64,000 nucleotides of DNA from Hofstenia miamia (GCA_004352715.1 SCFE01000001.1:5414643-5478642), one strand, 5' to 3'. Counted from the first letter of the stretch, positions 1 to 11,340 are shown. The notes: generated by a model from the letters alone, not told the origin. Numbers and translations: made by a program.

Positions 1-2328
1 TCGAGTATAATAATCAATCCTATCATGATTTACAATTAATCATTATAATCAATAATAATTTTAATCTTTGTTTCTTCATTCTTTTCCTCTTATCTTGACC
101 AATCATGATAGTCTTGATAGATTATGTCACATCACTCCCTCAACATATAGCCTTTCCTTGTTATCATTTTTTTAGTAGTATTTCTTTTGTCTTTTTGTAA
201 TCGTCTCATTCAACTATTGCTTTTGCATCCTTTTCCATATTCATGTAAGTCTTGTATTCATGTAAGAAAGTTTTGGCTATCTTTACATTTTTCAGTATCC
301 TCAATTGTGGGAGTATGATTGGGATTGATACTGTTTGTGGTGGGGTGCATATGAGGACTTTAGTTCTTATTTGTCACTCTATCTCTCTATATGTGATGCA
401 TTCTACGTCTACCACTAGCTGATTATATGGTTTCAGCATCTCTTCCAATTTGGTTTCCATGAACGCTTCTGTGAACATCAGTTTCATTAATGCTACTGTT
501 TGCTCCTCCTTTACATATTAGTAATTCCTAGAGCAAATCTTTTCTTTTTCCTTGGTTATTTTTATTTCGACTAAGAATCTCTCATCATCTGTATCGATCC
601 ATTCCATTGCGTGTTCTGGTGTGGAGGCTCCCCATTTCTCTATGTTTATTCTGTCTATTTGTTGCTGTGTTTTTGGTGATAGTATTAGCTGCGTCGACAT
701 TAGCAATTCTTCCTCCTCCAACATCTCTTTTTGTGTTTTTGTTGTCATCTCACAGACTTCCACCAGTTCTGTTATTCCTTCCCTTTGCATCATTTCCGCG
801 CTCTTGATGATTTTTACAAAAGTGCAGTGAGGGCTCTCTTTTTCATATCTCTTTATGTCCAGTTCTAATGTTTGTGTGATCTCTTTATTTTTCATCATGG
901 TTACGATTTCTTTTGTATCTACAATTTTCTGTTTGATAATTTTCTTTGTTGTTATCCAGGGTTCTGTCTCGACCAGTCTTAGTCACATTTCAGATGTGGT
1001 GCCCCAAATGTATTTTCTCATGGGCTCATCAAATACTGTTATCTCTTCCAGCGCAATCCCTGTTTTATTTGCTATATCCACTGTTGACATTCTTCCTAGT
1101 GGGCTTTTGTTAATGATTAATCTACTGAAGAGCTTTTCAATTTCTTGCATTGGTTTCTTGTTTTTGTCTGGAGATGTCAACTTCTCAATGTGCCCTTTCA
1201 GCAACCAATTTTTTGTCTGCGTGTTCACTGGGGATAGAGCTATCTCATATCTCTTCGCCTTTGCTAACTTGTGGCGTCCTGCTCTGGAAATTGGTAGCCT
1301 CAATTCCTGTTCTTGTGTTGTGAAAATTTCTAGAATCCATGCTGAGGTTCTGAATCTTATCTCTGGGGCGTTCTTTTCCTCAAATAACATATTTTTGAAG
1401 TCTTTTGTTGAGTTTAACTCATATGCTCTGTTGATTTCCAACAGTACCACTTCAACCATCTTATGGTATTTTTTCGATGGGGCCTCAATATGTATCTCTG
1501 GCCATTTTTCTTCCGTCTTCTTCTGTAGCTTCATTTCATTCCATATTTCTTGTATTCTCTTTATATGTTCCTGCCTTTGCATGAGGCTGCACTTGATGAA
1601 CAGTGTGTTCACTCTTTCTACGCCCTCTGCATGTGTTGTCATTTCTATTATTTTCACCTGCTAAAATAAATCAATGGCTATGCATGGGTCTACCATTAAT
1701 CTGCAATAGGCTACCTAGTAATCAATTTGTAAGTCTAGGCGAATTAATTCCGCGACCTTTGCTTCCATTGTTAGTTTCTCCCATAGGAACACGTTTTCGA
1801 CCTGTATCTCTAGTTCTCTCAGGAATGGTGGTAGTTCTGTGATTGTTGTTCTCCCAATGATTACTACTCTTATGCCCTGCACTATAGCCATTCTTAAAGT
1901 TTGATCTAACTGTTTTTCCAAATTTTTGTTATACTCTTTTTCTTTTAGGATGTGAATGTTTGTCAATGTTAATTTCTGGTATCTTCACAATCTGTTCTAT
2001 GTATGCCATAATTGCTTGGGCTGTTTCTAGTGTGAAGCTGTCATCAAAGGTGACATGAACCATGCTGCGCATATATGGTCATTCTACAGTTTCGTCTAGT
2101 TCTCTTTGATAGCTTATAATTGTGTTGACCATCAGTCTTTTCTGTGCATCTAGTACTATCAGTAAATTGCTGCCCTCTGTAATTGCTTATCTTTTGAATG
2201 TGACTCTTGGTTTCTGGTGACAGTTTTTGATATGCGTTGATTCTCATTTTCATTGTTCCCATAAAGTAGGGGTGCAGGGTTTCCCTATCTATTTTCAACA
2301 TCCTTTTCTCTCTGTCTTTTGAGCACAC
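1..2328 (-). pseudogene. Third ORF (ORF3) of gypsy element A, unknown family, broken
   Basis: This sits downstream of integrase, in the place of env, in at least five open pieces: 2328-2044, 1966-1715, 1657-983, 898-518 and a broken stretch to the window edge. Motifs in order are LKIDRETLHPYF (near 2290), RIQEIWNEMK (near 1550), MLFEEKNAPEI (near 1390), ESPHCTF (near 830) and VVDVECIT (near 400). Each has a counterpart at the same relative place in element C, and three have one in element B. The pieces are predicted mostly helical and charged. I see no signal peptide, no hydrophobic anchor, and no fusion or furin-like motif, so I do not call it env. Function is unknown. Retention of homology in three diverged elements argues that it was a real coding part of the lineage. 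Confidence 0.7.
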
Positions 2329-2453
2329 TGTTCTTTCAGATGTGCTTTTGGAGGGGTCATGTAGCTGTGTAATCTGTAGTGGTCTACTGGTGCTTGGCTC
2401 ACCATCAAGTTATTCCATGCTGATGGTTTCAACTGAGTCACCCTCAAATTGGC

Positions 2454-2800
2454 TCACAGTTGGCACTTCCAGCAATTGACCAGTTGTGGGTTCCATTGAT
2501 ACGTCAGCCTTGAATCACTTTCATATATGCATGGTTCTTCACCCACTTTCACCTTCCCCTGGAACTCCAATGGTCGCACTGCCCTCGAATCAGCAAGGTG
2601 GACTGGAGGGAAAGTTGTGCTGCATTTCTCCAGTTCTCTAAATGCTCTTGAATCAGCAGTGCAGATCTCTGGGATGTTCACTGGTTCTCTGCTTGCCCTT
2701 GATTTGGTGGTGCAGATCTCCAGTGGGAGAGGCATTGTGTCTTTTTGTCTCCCTGCCCTCGAATCAGCCTTGGGGACTACTTGGACGCCTTCTCACTCTG
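2454..2800 (-). repeat. In-frame DSRA peptide repeat region of element A
   Basis: Between the integrase tail and ORF3 a short unit recurs on the minus strand. Its cores begin near 2581, 2644, 2695 and 2755, spaced 63, 51 and 60 bases, all multiples of three. In translation each gives a variant of ADSRA: KADSRAG, TTKSRAS, TADSRAF, LADSRAV, then ESDSR in the next unit. The spacing means the repeat was preserved as protein. A related repeat lies at 5981-6110 of the same element. No known function is assigned. Confidence 0.7.
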
Positions 2801-2809
2801 TGCCTTTGA

Positions 2810-3316
2810 TTAGTCGTGGGTTGGTTCTCGACCCTTCTGTCTTCCATTGGACGTCCAGTTCAAGATTCCCTTCATATCCTTCTCTGTGGGTTTGATGTTG
2901 TCATCTCCTCGGGTCTTTGGGTTTGGTGCACTCTCTTCCTCAGTGGCTGTTGCATCTTGTTCGATTTTCCTAAATTCAGACAATAAGTTCATATCCCATA
3001 TTTCAGGGTCATATATATATTTATCTCTTGCTGCCCGTCTTGGCAGCACTCTCCTTTGTATATCCTCATTACCAATATTTGCTTCGAATTCTTTGTCAAA
3101 GCCTTCCTCTGGTAGACTATCTAATTCACTCATATCATATACAATCTCATTACCATTAATGCGACTCATTTTGAACTTGGCATTTTCATTTAATATTGAT
3201 TCTTTGATATCTGCTGTCGCCTGTTTTAGGTTTTGGAAGTGAAGTAATCTATCATTATTTAACATGTACTCATTGTTTGGTAATACTTGCGTTATTTTAT
3301 ATGGACCTGACCACAC
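2810..3316 (-). pseudogene. Integrase C-terminal GPY/F module and acidic tail, element A
   Basis: An open 168-codon stretch continues the integrase of element A after a frameshift. It begins with WSGPYKITQVLPNNEYML, the GPY/F module seen at the end of many Ty3/gypsy integrases. It then runs into an acidic tail (ELDSLPEEGFDKEFE) and a basic patch VLPRRAARDK. Element C has the same layout at 22017-22406 (NWQGPFTIEKV, acidic run, VLPPKKG). The tail is long for a gypsy integrase, and its end is replaced by the DSRA repeat region. DNA binding is the family role of the GPY/F module; the role of the tail is unknown. Confidence 0.8.
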
Positions 3317-3328
3317 TGTTTTTAACTT

Positions 3329-4494
3329 TCAGACCTGGTTTGTGTCTGTTAATTTCATAGGTGTGAATGCGTGGACTGTGTCACCTAGTTTATGCGCATG
3401 ACCATAAATTTTCTTATTGTAGTTACACTGTTGTCTCACGGCCGATTTCTTTGTGTTATGACACATTGTCTCATGTATTGCTGTTATTTGATTCCTCAGT
3501 TGATCCACATATTGGTTGTCCAACTTTCCACTATAGGCAAAGTATTGCATTGATAATGGTGTTGCTGCCTCTCTCCTGAACATGGCTTTAAATGGTGTTA
3601 TCCCAGTTGTTGAATGTACAGATGTATTGTAAAAATACTCAATCATTTCAATTACTTCTCTCCATTTGTGCCCCCCTACTCTTGAAGTTGTAACTCTGAT
3701 CAGCTTTATCAAGGTTCTATTCAGTCTCTCCACTGCACCATTCACCTGTGGATGGTATGCTGTTGTTCTTTCACTTATGACTTCCAGTAGGCGTGCCATT
3801 TCTTGGAACAGGTTGCTTTCAAATTGTGGCCCCTTATCAGTGATTATCATCTCCATTAGCCCAAACTTCAGGATCCATTCTTTCATTACTATGTCAGCAG
3901 TTGTTTCAGCCATTGTGTTCTTCATCAGGATTAACTTCGCGTATTTGGTGAAGTTGTCCACCATCACTAGCAGATACTGATATTCCTCCTCATCTTTTGA
4001 CAACATTTCTAAGTCTATGTGTACGATCTTGTTCAGTTGCGTCACTATGATCATTTCTAGTGGTGCCCTCTGTGTTGGGAAAAATGTTATTTATTATGGA
4101 GGAGACATTTCGTACATTTGTTGATTATTTCTTCTGTGACCTTCCGTATTGCCATTGTAAAAAATTGTGCATTGAACGTGCTCTCCATTTGCGTGATGCC
4201 TAAATGGCCCTTCTCATGAATCTTCCTTACTAGTTCGCATTTAAAGTACTCCAGTATTGCAATCCTATTGTTTTGTCCATCCACATATAGGAGTCCATTC
4301 CTGTTCCTATTCCATTTGTAGCTCTTGTAGTAGCTTGCAGTTAACTTTGATAATTTCACACTCAGCTCCTCTAACTTCTTTATGATTTCACTTAATATCA
4401 CATCATCTTTCTGTTTTTCTATAATCTCCGACTCTGATATTTCCTTCTTTATTGTGATTGGTAACACTGCTTGTCCCTTCTTATCAACACTCAT
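3329..4494 (-). pseudogene. Integrase (zinc finger and DDE core), element A
   Basis: Two open pieces are separated by a frameshift near 4060-4087. The upstream piece (4494-4087) carries an HHCC zinc finger: HEKGH, then CTKC. The downstream piece (4054-3329) carries the catalytic core. The first acidic residue is in VHIDLEM, the second in ITDKGPQFES and the third, glutamate, in HPQVNGAVERLNR. All three catalytic residues are present in the sequence, although the frame is broken. The family joins retroelement cDNA to the target through this core. It lies between RNase H and the GPY/F module, as in other gypsy elements. Confidence 0.88.
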
Positions 4495-4628
4495 CTCTGG
4501 CAGCCCCTCATACTCTGTGTGTGTGGTAAAAATTGGAACTGTTTTTTCTCTCCATCTTCCTTGGTTGCATCCCTCTGATAATCAGGAAGCGCAGTTCAAA
4601 AGTCGGCGTTCTTATGCAGTTTTCCTCT

Positions 4629-5881
4629 TCAGTGTTGGATCATGAAGGTGAATTCGTTTAGGTATTCAATCCATCTTGACACTATTCCTGATTTGTCACC
4701 TGAAAACTTTTTGAGCCATGCCAATCTGCTGTTGTCAGTACAGACCCTGAATTGCCGTCTCTTGATCAGTGCCAGCATCTCTAATTTTGTTGACCCATAG
4801 TTCTCTTTGCTTGATTTCAACTTGCGACTGAAGAATTGTATGGGTACCTCCTTGCCATCCTTTAGTTGTCCCAGCATTGCTCCAATTGCTACCTTGCTGG
4901 CATCACTGTCTAATATAAAAGTTTTTTGTAGTTGGGCATGTTCAATGATGGCAATTTTGCTAGTTCTTCTTTTATCTTGTTTAGCTCCTCCTGCTCCTGC
5001 CATGTCCATATAAATGGTACTGACTTTCTCATCAGCCACATCATCTTGGCAGTCTTCCCTGCAATGTTGGGGATAAACATGCTGTAATAATTGAAGAAGC
5101 CCATTATCCTCTGGATGTCCTTCTTGTTGTTTGGTTTCTCTATTCTCCTGATCATATTTCTTGCATTATCCTTAATGCATATTCACCCTTTTTAATGAAT
5201 CATCCTAAGAATATGATTTTTTCCTTTAAGATGTCACACTTGTTTCTGTTGATTCTCAGGCTGGCTTTTTGGAGGATTGATAATGTTCATTCCAGTTTCT
5301 GCAGGTGTTCCTCGATCATGTCACTAGTCATGATGATGTCATCGATGTATGCATTAATGCTGTCCTCCATCTTGTGTTTCTTATTTTTCAGCACTTTCAT
5401 TATACATCTTTGAAATGTTGTGGGCGCATTACATAGGCCAAATGCCATGTATATCCATTCATACAGGCTGTAAGGAGTTATGAACACCATCTTTTCTATG
5501 TCTTCTTCTTCCATTCTCACCTGCCAATACGCCTTGCATAAGTCTATTGATGTGAAGTACTAGTGTTTGCTTGCCTAATATAGCATGTCCTCTATTCATT
5601 ACTTTGTTCAACTTCTGGAAGTCTATGCATAACCTGTGTTTGTCTCCCTGTTTCACGAATACTGTTGGTGTGGTGTATGGGCTTTTGCTGGGTCATATTA
5701 TTTTGTTATCAATCAATTCATTGAGTATCCTGTTGTATTCATCCTTCATCTGCTCTGGTACTCGCCTTGCTGGCAGTTTTATTGGTTTGTTTGTTGTTGT
5801 AATAATCTTGTGTGTTTCACCTATTGCTTGTCCCACACTTATTTCTCCATAATTGAATATCTGTTTGTGTCTCTCTAGCAC
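4629..5881 (-). pseudogene. Reverse transcriptase and RNase H, element A
   Basis: RT begins near 5881 with NYGEISVGQAIGE and continues through CIDFQKLNK (5640-5600) and a palm motif A reading SIDLCKAYWQV, which is out of frame near 5550. FGLCNAPTTFQR and the catalytic box YIDD (near 5345) follow in the piece 5520-5287. The thumb/connection reads RIMGFFNYYSMFIPN (5155-4910). RNase H follows in 5039-4629 with FILDSDAS, KLEMLAL and CTDNSRLAW. At least three frame changes break it. The domains copy RNA into DNA and remove the RNA strand in the family. The arrangement matches element C at 23653-25134. Confidence 0.9.
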
Positions 5882-5980
5882 CTCTCAAAGTTGTTGTAAT
5901 TGTGCTGCACTCAAGTGTTGGTATTCCTTTTCCAACAATTCGGGTATTTTGTACTGGTCTTCCTCTTTGGCCTTCATCCC

Positions 5981-6110
5981 TCTGCCCTTGAGTCAGCTGT
6001 GGGGAGTACTTGCTACATTGATGGTTTTTGTCAACTCACCCTTGAGTCAGCAGTGTGGAGTACCTCCTGTTTTCGTTTGTAAGTCCTTGAGTCAACCATA
6101 CAAACTACTC
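5981..6110 (-). repeat. Second DSRA peptide repeat in element A, between protease and RT
   Basis: Three units begin near 5985, 6039 and 6084, spaced 54 and 45 bases, both multiples of three. On the minus strand they translate to MVDSRT, TADSRV and TADSRA, preceded by the similar tails EVLH or QVLP. Stop codons now interrupt the frame. The unit is the same family as at 2454-2800, although the two sites are 3.2 kb apart and belong to different parts of the polyprotein. Confidence 0.65.
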
Positions 6111-6474
6111 TGCTCATCAATGTCCTCCATTGCTCTCCAAATAGCTTTGATACTAGATCTGACATATTGTCTGAATATTTGTACATTTGCTTTCTTCACA
6201 TTGATATTCTGATTCATTGCTTTAGTATTGGGACCTTTCCTCTGCTGTTTTTTATCACGCACATGCTTGATGGCATTGACACTCTTTTTGAATTGATCCC
6301 TTTATTGTTGTAAATCATTATATCTGTCATTATCATTTCTTCAGTTTTCACTCTGTGCATGCTCCATTGATACAGTTGCAATTTTATGTCTTCTTCCAGT
6401 TCGAAGACTATCATTGATGGTTTTCCTTCTTGCTCTTTGATTTCAATTTCTTCTTCTCATACTTTGATCATTCT

Positions 6475-6840
6475 GTCAGCGTAATTTATTACACATCCAT
6501 TCTTTGTCAGAAAGTCATCCCCTAATATCACCTCATAGGGCAGTAAGTTGTTATGGGTGTCTATTACCACTAGTGTTTGCTCAAAGGTTGTATTTGCTAT
6601 TCTAATCTGTACTGCCTCAATCTTGCCTTTTGTGTCTATATACTCTCCAGAAGTATTAATTAGTCTTTTGCTTCAACATTGTAAATCTTCTCATTTAAAT
6701 CCCAATTTTGTCACACACTCATCTGCTATTATTGATGTCACTGCTCCCATATCAATTGTTGCTTTTGTTAAAATCCCATTTATTGTTATTGTTATCATGT
6801 TAATGTTGTCCAGATTCGTCATGATCATTATTGGTGCTCA
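6475..6840 (-). pseudogene. Retropepsin-like protease, element A
   Basis: On the minus strand the stretch reads NGILTKATIDMGAVTSII near 6780-6730. This is the active-site region of a gypsy aspartic protease, except that the usual DTGA or DSGA is DMGA here. Further on, LPYEVILGDDFLTKNG (near 6540-6495) matches the second conserved part, which in element C reads LPYDIILGNDFLEKN. The frame has stops. The Thr/Ser to Met change falls in the catalytic triad and would be expected to inactivate the enzyme; whether it came before or after the copy died cannot be told. Confidence 0.8.
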
Positions 6841-6863
6841 GTTTTTTTGATTTGGCACTCTGG

Positions 6864-8620
6864 CTAGTTTTCTGATTCTTCCTCCATTTGGAGTTCTTCT
6901 GCCAATTCCAATTCAGATTTGATTATGTCCTTGTCATCATAATACACCTCTTCCTCTCTGATCATATTAATTTGTTTTCTACATTCATCCTTTCTGTGCA
7001 CCTTCTGTCTACAGGCATAGCATTTTATGTCTCTTTCTCTTATTTTTTTCAATTTCCCATCCTTATTTTTTATGTTGATGAATTTCTCCACCTTCTTTTC
7101 TTTGTACACTTTGGTGGTCCCTGTTTGTGGTTTATAGTATTTCTCCATTCTGTTGGCTTTTCCTTATTCCATATTGCTTTCTTGTAGATGCAGGCATTAT
7201 TTGCTATCATTTCCTGTACGTCTAAGGCTTTCTTGATCATCTTCTCCAACTTGTCATCTATGTCACACTTGATTTTGAATTGTGTACAGATGTTCTCTGG
7301 CATGCCTTTGCAGAGGTGAGAAAAGAGATCATACTTGGAATACTTGTTTTCCCTTGAACTAAGTGTCAATAATCATTCTATCTGTTGGATATAGTTTCAG
7401 ATATCATCCATCTTTTGCATCTTTGTGGAATTCAATATGATTTGATATTGATTTTTGAAGCTTTCGTTTTTGTAGTAATCTATGAAGTCTCTAATTATTA
7501 ATTTGTAATCTCGTTTTATGTCCGCATCCAAGAGCATGTAGTGTTGAGAGGCCGCCCCTGTTAGATAAAGTGGGAACCTTGCTGATGCTGCCCTTTGGTT
7601 CACTTTCCTCTCCGCCATCATAATCTCAAACATTTGCAGCCATTCCAGAAATGTCGGGTTATAGCTGTCCACTTTCCTGTTAAATTTAGGCAGAGTTGCC
7701 TTACATGGTATTGTGTTGTTGTGACTATTTTCGGGCAGCATCAAATTCTCATAGACTGGTTTCTTTTGTCTATTTATTTGTTCACTAACTGTGAGTTGAC
7801 TTGTCACTGCTCTCATTATCTCATTGATGATCTTTCTTTTTTCCTCTTCCTCTTCTTCCTCCATTTCTCTGAGGTGTTTTTTAAAGTTCGTGAGTGATGC
7901 TCATAATCTCCTTTCCTCCCTCTGTTTGATTATCCTTTCGTGCATTGCTGTTACCTTTGGATTTTTTTCTCTGTTTTCTCGTAATTCTTTCAATTTCCAT
8001 TTCAGATCTTCTATTTCTCATTTCTGGTTTTCATGATTTTCATCTCTGTCTAACATGATTTTCATCTCTGTCTAACTCTGTTGATCTGAGTTTATCTTTG
8101 AGCTGTTCTTCTCTTGGGCTTGGATATTGTTGTCCAGGATTAGTTGACTATTCACGTCTTCCAATTGTTGACATATCTTCTCCCATTTCTGGTATTGTTC
8201 TTGAAAAGCTTTGTTTGACTGTGCCAGCTGGTTTGTTAAGGCCTTAATGTCTCTCTGGAAGTTTTTGCTTTGGTTATCCAAGTGGTTATCCATTTCAATT
8301 TTCAGTTTACTTAGTGAGTTCTCATTCTCTTGTTCCAACGTCAACATTCTCTCCATTAATTGGTGTATCTCAGATCTAAATATTGTCTCTGTTTCATTTG
8401 TTTGGCGTAGGATGTTTAGAACTTCATTGGATCCTGTTTCTGGGGACATGTGTAGGGTTTCCAATTCTATGGGGGATACATTTGTCTCTGAATGCACTCT
8501 CCTTGGAGTGGGGGTTGTTTTGTTTGTGCCTGTCTTGGTGCAACTTTTTTGGCATCTTTAAGTACAAATAGTAGTGGCTGGTAGATTGGTGTGACTCTTT
8601 GTCTTTCACCTGCTCTATGT
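6864..8620 (-). pseudogene. Gag polyprotein, element A
   Basis: There are four open pieces. The N-terminal piece (8497-8072) is a long coiled coil rich in Glu, Gln, Asn and Lys. The next (7864-7397) holds a capsid-like segment: FLEWLQMFEIMMAER and ARFPLYLTGAASQHY match the general gypsy Gag pattern. The piece 7369-7070 continues it with YDLFSHLCKGMPENI, matching FSYICRGFPPSI in element C. The last (7148-6864) has an intact CCHC zinc knuckle, CYACRQKVHRKDEC. Gag packages the RNA in this family. The true start codon upstream of 8497 is not resolved. Confidence 0.82.
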
Positions 8621-8798
8621 TAGGTATAGTTGTAGTTGTTGACTTGTAGCTGGCTGTATGTTATCTTTGCTTCCTTGCATGTTTTCTGCTATTTTGGTTG
8701 CTCTGGTTATTCATTGACTTTAAGTTTCAAGTTCAGATGTTGAACTGATTCTTCTTCTTCTTCTTCTGTTCTTTAACTGTCATGGTCACCATGTAGCA

Positions 8799-8808
8799 TC
8801 TGCTACCA
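8799..8808 (-). promoter_or_regulatory. Primer binding site, initiator tRNA-Met type, element A
   Basis: The minus strand reads TGGTAGCAGA directly inside the LTR. That is complementary to the last ten bases, TCTGCTACCA, of animal initiator tRNA-Met with its CCA tail (known from memory of conserved iMet tRNAs). Two bases separate it from the TGTT of the LTR end, or none if the LTR is taken to start at AGTGT. Confidence 0.6.
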
Positions 8809-9821
8809 AGTGTTAATGTAGATTAAATTATTCTTTCAAATTATTGTTCCTTATTCTACATGGGTAGGGATGTACACATATTAGCTATTTATTATATACA
8901 TTCCTGTTAATCTTCACTTAACTGAAATAACTGAATACTGTTTTGGTACTCTGCCATCATAGCTTTACTTTGTGATTGGTGTGTATGTGGCCTCAAGCCA
9001 ACACTGATCTCTGCATCACCTCACTTGTGTTTCCATTGCTGAATTAAGTAGCTCCGAACCTCAACTCAACAAAGTTCTTCTGTGTTCCCTATCCTAATTC
9101 AGTGTAGTTCTCAATGCTAATTGTAACTGACTTAAACTCAATTGGTATTATGTATGTAATTAACTTCACAACATTGCAATGTCACTAGCTGCTTGATAAT
9201 TACTACTTCAGCCATTACTGAAAAACTATTGGCTTTAGATAAGTTAATAAAATTAAGTTACATAACAACTCACAGCTTCCTAGCTTACATTTAAATAACA
9301 TAATACATGCCCAGTCCCTTTATCATTCTATTATAGGTCCCCTAAATCTATCAGATACAATATATATAACTTACAGTAGGCTATCCAGCCCTTTTGCCAA
9401 TGTTAATTATTAGTTACATGTAAATGATCAAATCAATAGCCAGCTAAATGGAGAAAAACTCCTATTTGTATACCTAACATAAATGCAGGTTCATGGTTTG
9501 GATCAAGGACCCTTGAGTTGCTCCCAATGTGTTCCCAAACCACTACTACTGCATTTAACATTTAGCTTGACATTCTGTATAAATAATAAAACTGATCTAA
9601 AATCTAAAGATAAGATTTTCAAAGAATTTACTTCAACAATTTCCAAAATGATTTCTCGCCTATTTATAGTTAACTTTCAAAAAGCACCTGTTGTTTGAAA
9701 TTCAAATTTGTATTGTCTGCCAAAATGTCTAAAAATAATGGAAGCAAATTTGCCCCCTTTGTTAGGTCAAAATTTGACAACAAGTACTAATTTGCTATGT
9801 TATTACTTGGTTGCATTTACA
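8809..9821 (-). repeat. 5' LTR of element A (inner edge clear, outer edge tentative)
   Basis: The inner edge is placed at AGTGTTAATG next to the primer binding site; the LTRs of element C also begin AGTGT on the plus strand. The outer edge is only a guess: TTTACA at 9816-9821 resembles the TTTACA that ends the left LTR of element C. No second copy is in the window to confirm it, because the 3' LTR would lie left of position 1. The ORFs in this stretch (for example 9483-9698) are not recognisable. Confidence 0.4.
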
Positions 9822-10009
9822 AAGATAATCTGATAATTAAACTTAAATTGTTTTTCTAATTAATAATCATAATTTGATCTTAGTTTTGACTAATCATCTG
9901 ATTTTCTTTCTTCATTAGCAGCGTTATGCTTTGGATTATGCTACATTAGTCTTATTTGTGTCCTTAGCTTCTCTTTATTTGACCATACATGGATTATGCC
10001 ACAAAATGC
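9822..10009. other. No gene seen
   Basis: AT-rich DNA between the tentative LTR edge of element A and the truncated end of the minus-strand Penelope-like copy. Nothing recognisable. Confidence 0.5.
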
Positions 10010-11340
10010 TTCAAATACTTTATAGAATCTTCTTTTGAATGAAACCCTGCAAAGATATCATCAACATATCTACTGTATATTAAAGGTTTAATGTTTTGAA
10101 GATTTTCGAATTTGCTCTCAATTAGATCCATTGCAAACTTGGCTAATGTTCAAATAAGTTGTGACCCCATTGGCATTCCAATTATTTGTTGATATATTTC
10201 TTCATTAAATGAAAAATGTATAGATTTACATGCTAGTTGTAGTAGCTTTTTTAGGGTACAATGTGACATGTTTATTTCATCTTCTGGGATGATTTTCATA
10301 ATGTGATCTATTGTAGTTGTCAATTGGAATATTTGTAAACAATGATGTGATGTTGTAGCTTACTAAATGAGTGTCTGTATTTATTAGTTTTTTTTGATGA
10401 TTTAAGCTTCTTTATTAAATCAGTTGTATTTTTTATTGTATAATTGGTTGGTAAATATGGCTTCAATATTTTATCCAAGAACTTGTGTAAGTGATATGCT
10501 TGGTTGTTTATTTCATTAAAAATAGGTCTATATGGTGCTTTTTCTAAATTTTTGTGTATTTTGGCTATACCATACATTCTTGCAGGTGTGCAACCAATGC
10601 TTTTCATATCTTTATACATGCTCTCTGAAATACTACCTTCATGTTTTAAGTGTAAGAGTTGGTTGTTGAAATTTTCTTCCTCTCAAATGTAGAAATTCTT
10701 GGTACATTTTCTATCTTCAACTTTTTTTAAACTTAGTTTCACCATTCAAAATTTTCTTTATTCCATTTAAGTAGTAGTTATGATCTTGGACTATAATAGC
10801 ATTTTCTTTATCAGCTTTGCAAATGTAAATAGATTCATCTGTACTTAATTTCTTTAGAGCATGTAATAATTTCACAATTTTATCAGGTACATGAATTTTA
10901 TTCTTGCAGTATGCTTCAATTAATGTTTTAATTATTATTTGCCAATTTGATTTATCTTCTTCATTGAATTTATTGATTTTATTCAGTTGGTTGAAAAATA
11001 TTTCAGTATCAATTTCAATTTTCAGTATATTAAGCTTTTTGGGACAAGACATTTTCATTCCATATGCAAGAGCTTCCATTTCTACGTCAGTTAATTTTCT
11101 TGATGACAGATTAAAAACAGTATCCTTTACATGAAATGTTTCTTCAATGTTGTTTTCTTTCTTTAAGTTTTTAAGTTTTTTCTCATGTTTATGCAGAATT
11201 GATCTTAAAAATTTTTCAACTTGTATATTGAAAATTGTTAGAATTAATGATGGATTGGAAAATGTAGATAGTTGACTATTTGAAACTTCTTTATATTTTT
11301 TTACTTCATTTTTTGTATTTTGAATTATTTTTCACAGTGC
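10010..11340 (-). pseudogene. Penelope-like element, minus-strand copy, RT fragment
   Basis: The N-terminal part is open upstream of 11079 and reads SSRKLTDVEMEALAYGMKM, typical of the start of the Penelope RT region. The core continues with YICKADKENAIIVQD (near 10830), ARMYGIAKIHKN and YRPIFNEINNQAYHLHKFL (10570-10480). Near 10165 it has IGMPMGSQ and near 10060 the catalytic SRYVDDIFAGF. Homology to the plus-strand copy stops at about 10010, just after the YVDD box, so thumb and GIY-YIG endonuclease are missing. Frameshifts near 10620-10717 and a stop after MGSQLI show that it is dead. Penelope-like elements are non-LTR, non-LINE retroelements; this copy lies 5' to 5' with the next one. Confidence 0.85.

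Larger units (their letters stand above)
1..8808 (-). mobile_element. Ty3/gypsy-type LTR retrotransposon A, internal region, degraded
   Basis: Read on the minus strand the order is gag, CCHC zinc knuckle, aspartic protease, RT, RNase H, integrase zinc finger, integrase core, integrase C-terminus, third ORF. Protease-RT-RNase H-integrase is the Ty3/gypsy (Metaviridae) order. Each domain is recognisable by motif, but the frames are interrupted by stops and frameshifts, so the copy is dead. The 3' end, including the 3' LTR, lies left of the window: at 1-500 the third ORF is still running, judged by similarity to element C. The 5' boundary is set by a primer binding site at 8799-8808 next to the LTR. 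Elements B and C are relatives but not close copies. Confidence 0.9.

Noticed and set aside
855-1664. A 269-codon plus-strand ORF, the second longest uninterrupted N-free reading frame in the window
   Set aside because: It lies opposite the ORF3 pieces of element A, is Ser/Phe/Ile-rich as reverse translations of Glu/Lys-rich genes are, and has no recognisable domain.
1-2328. ORF3 as a retroviral-type env
   Set aside because: No signal peptide, hydrophobic anchor, cysteine pattern or cleavage site is visible in any of the three copies; the text is charged and helical.
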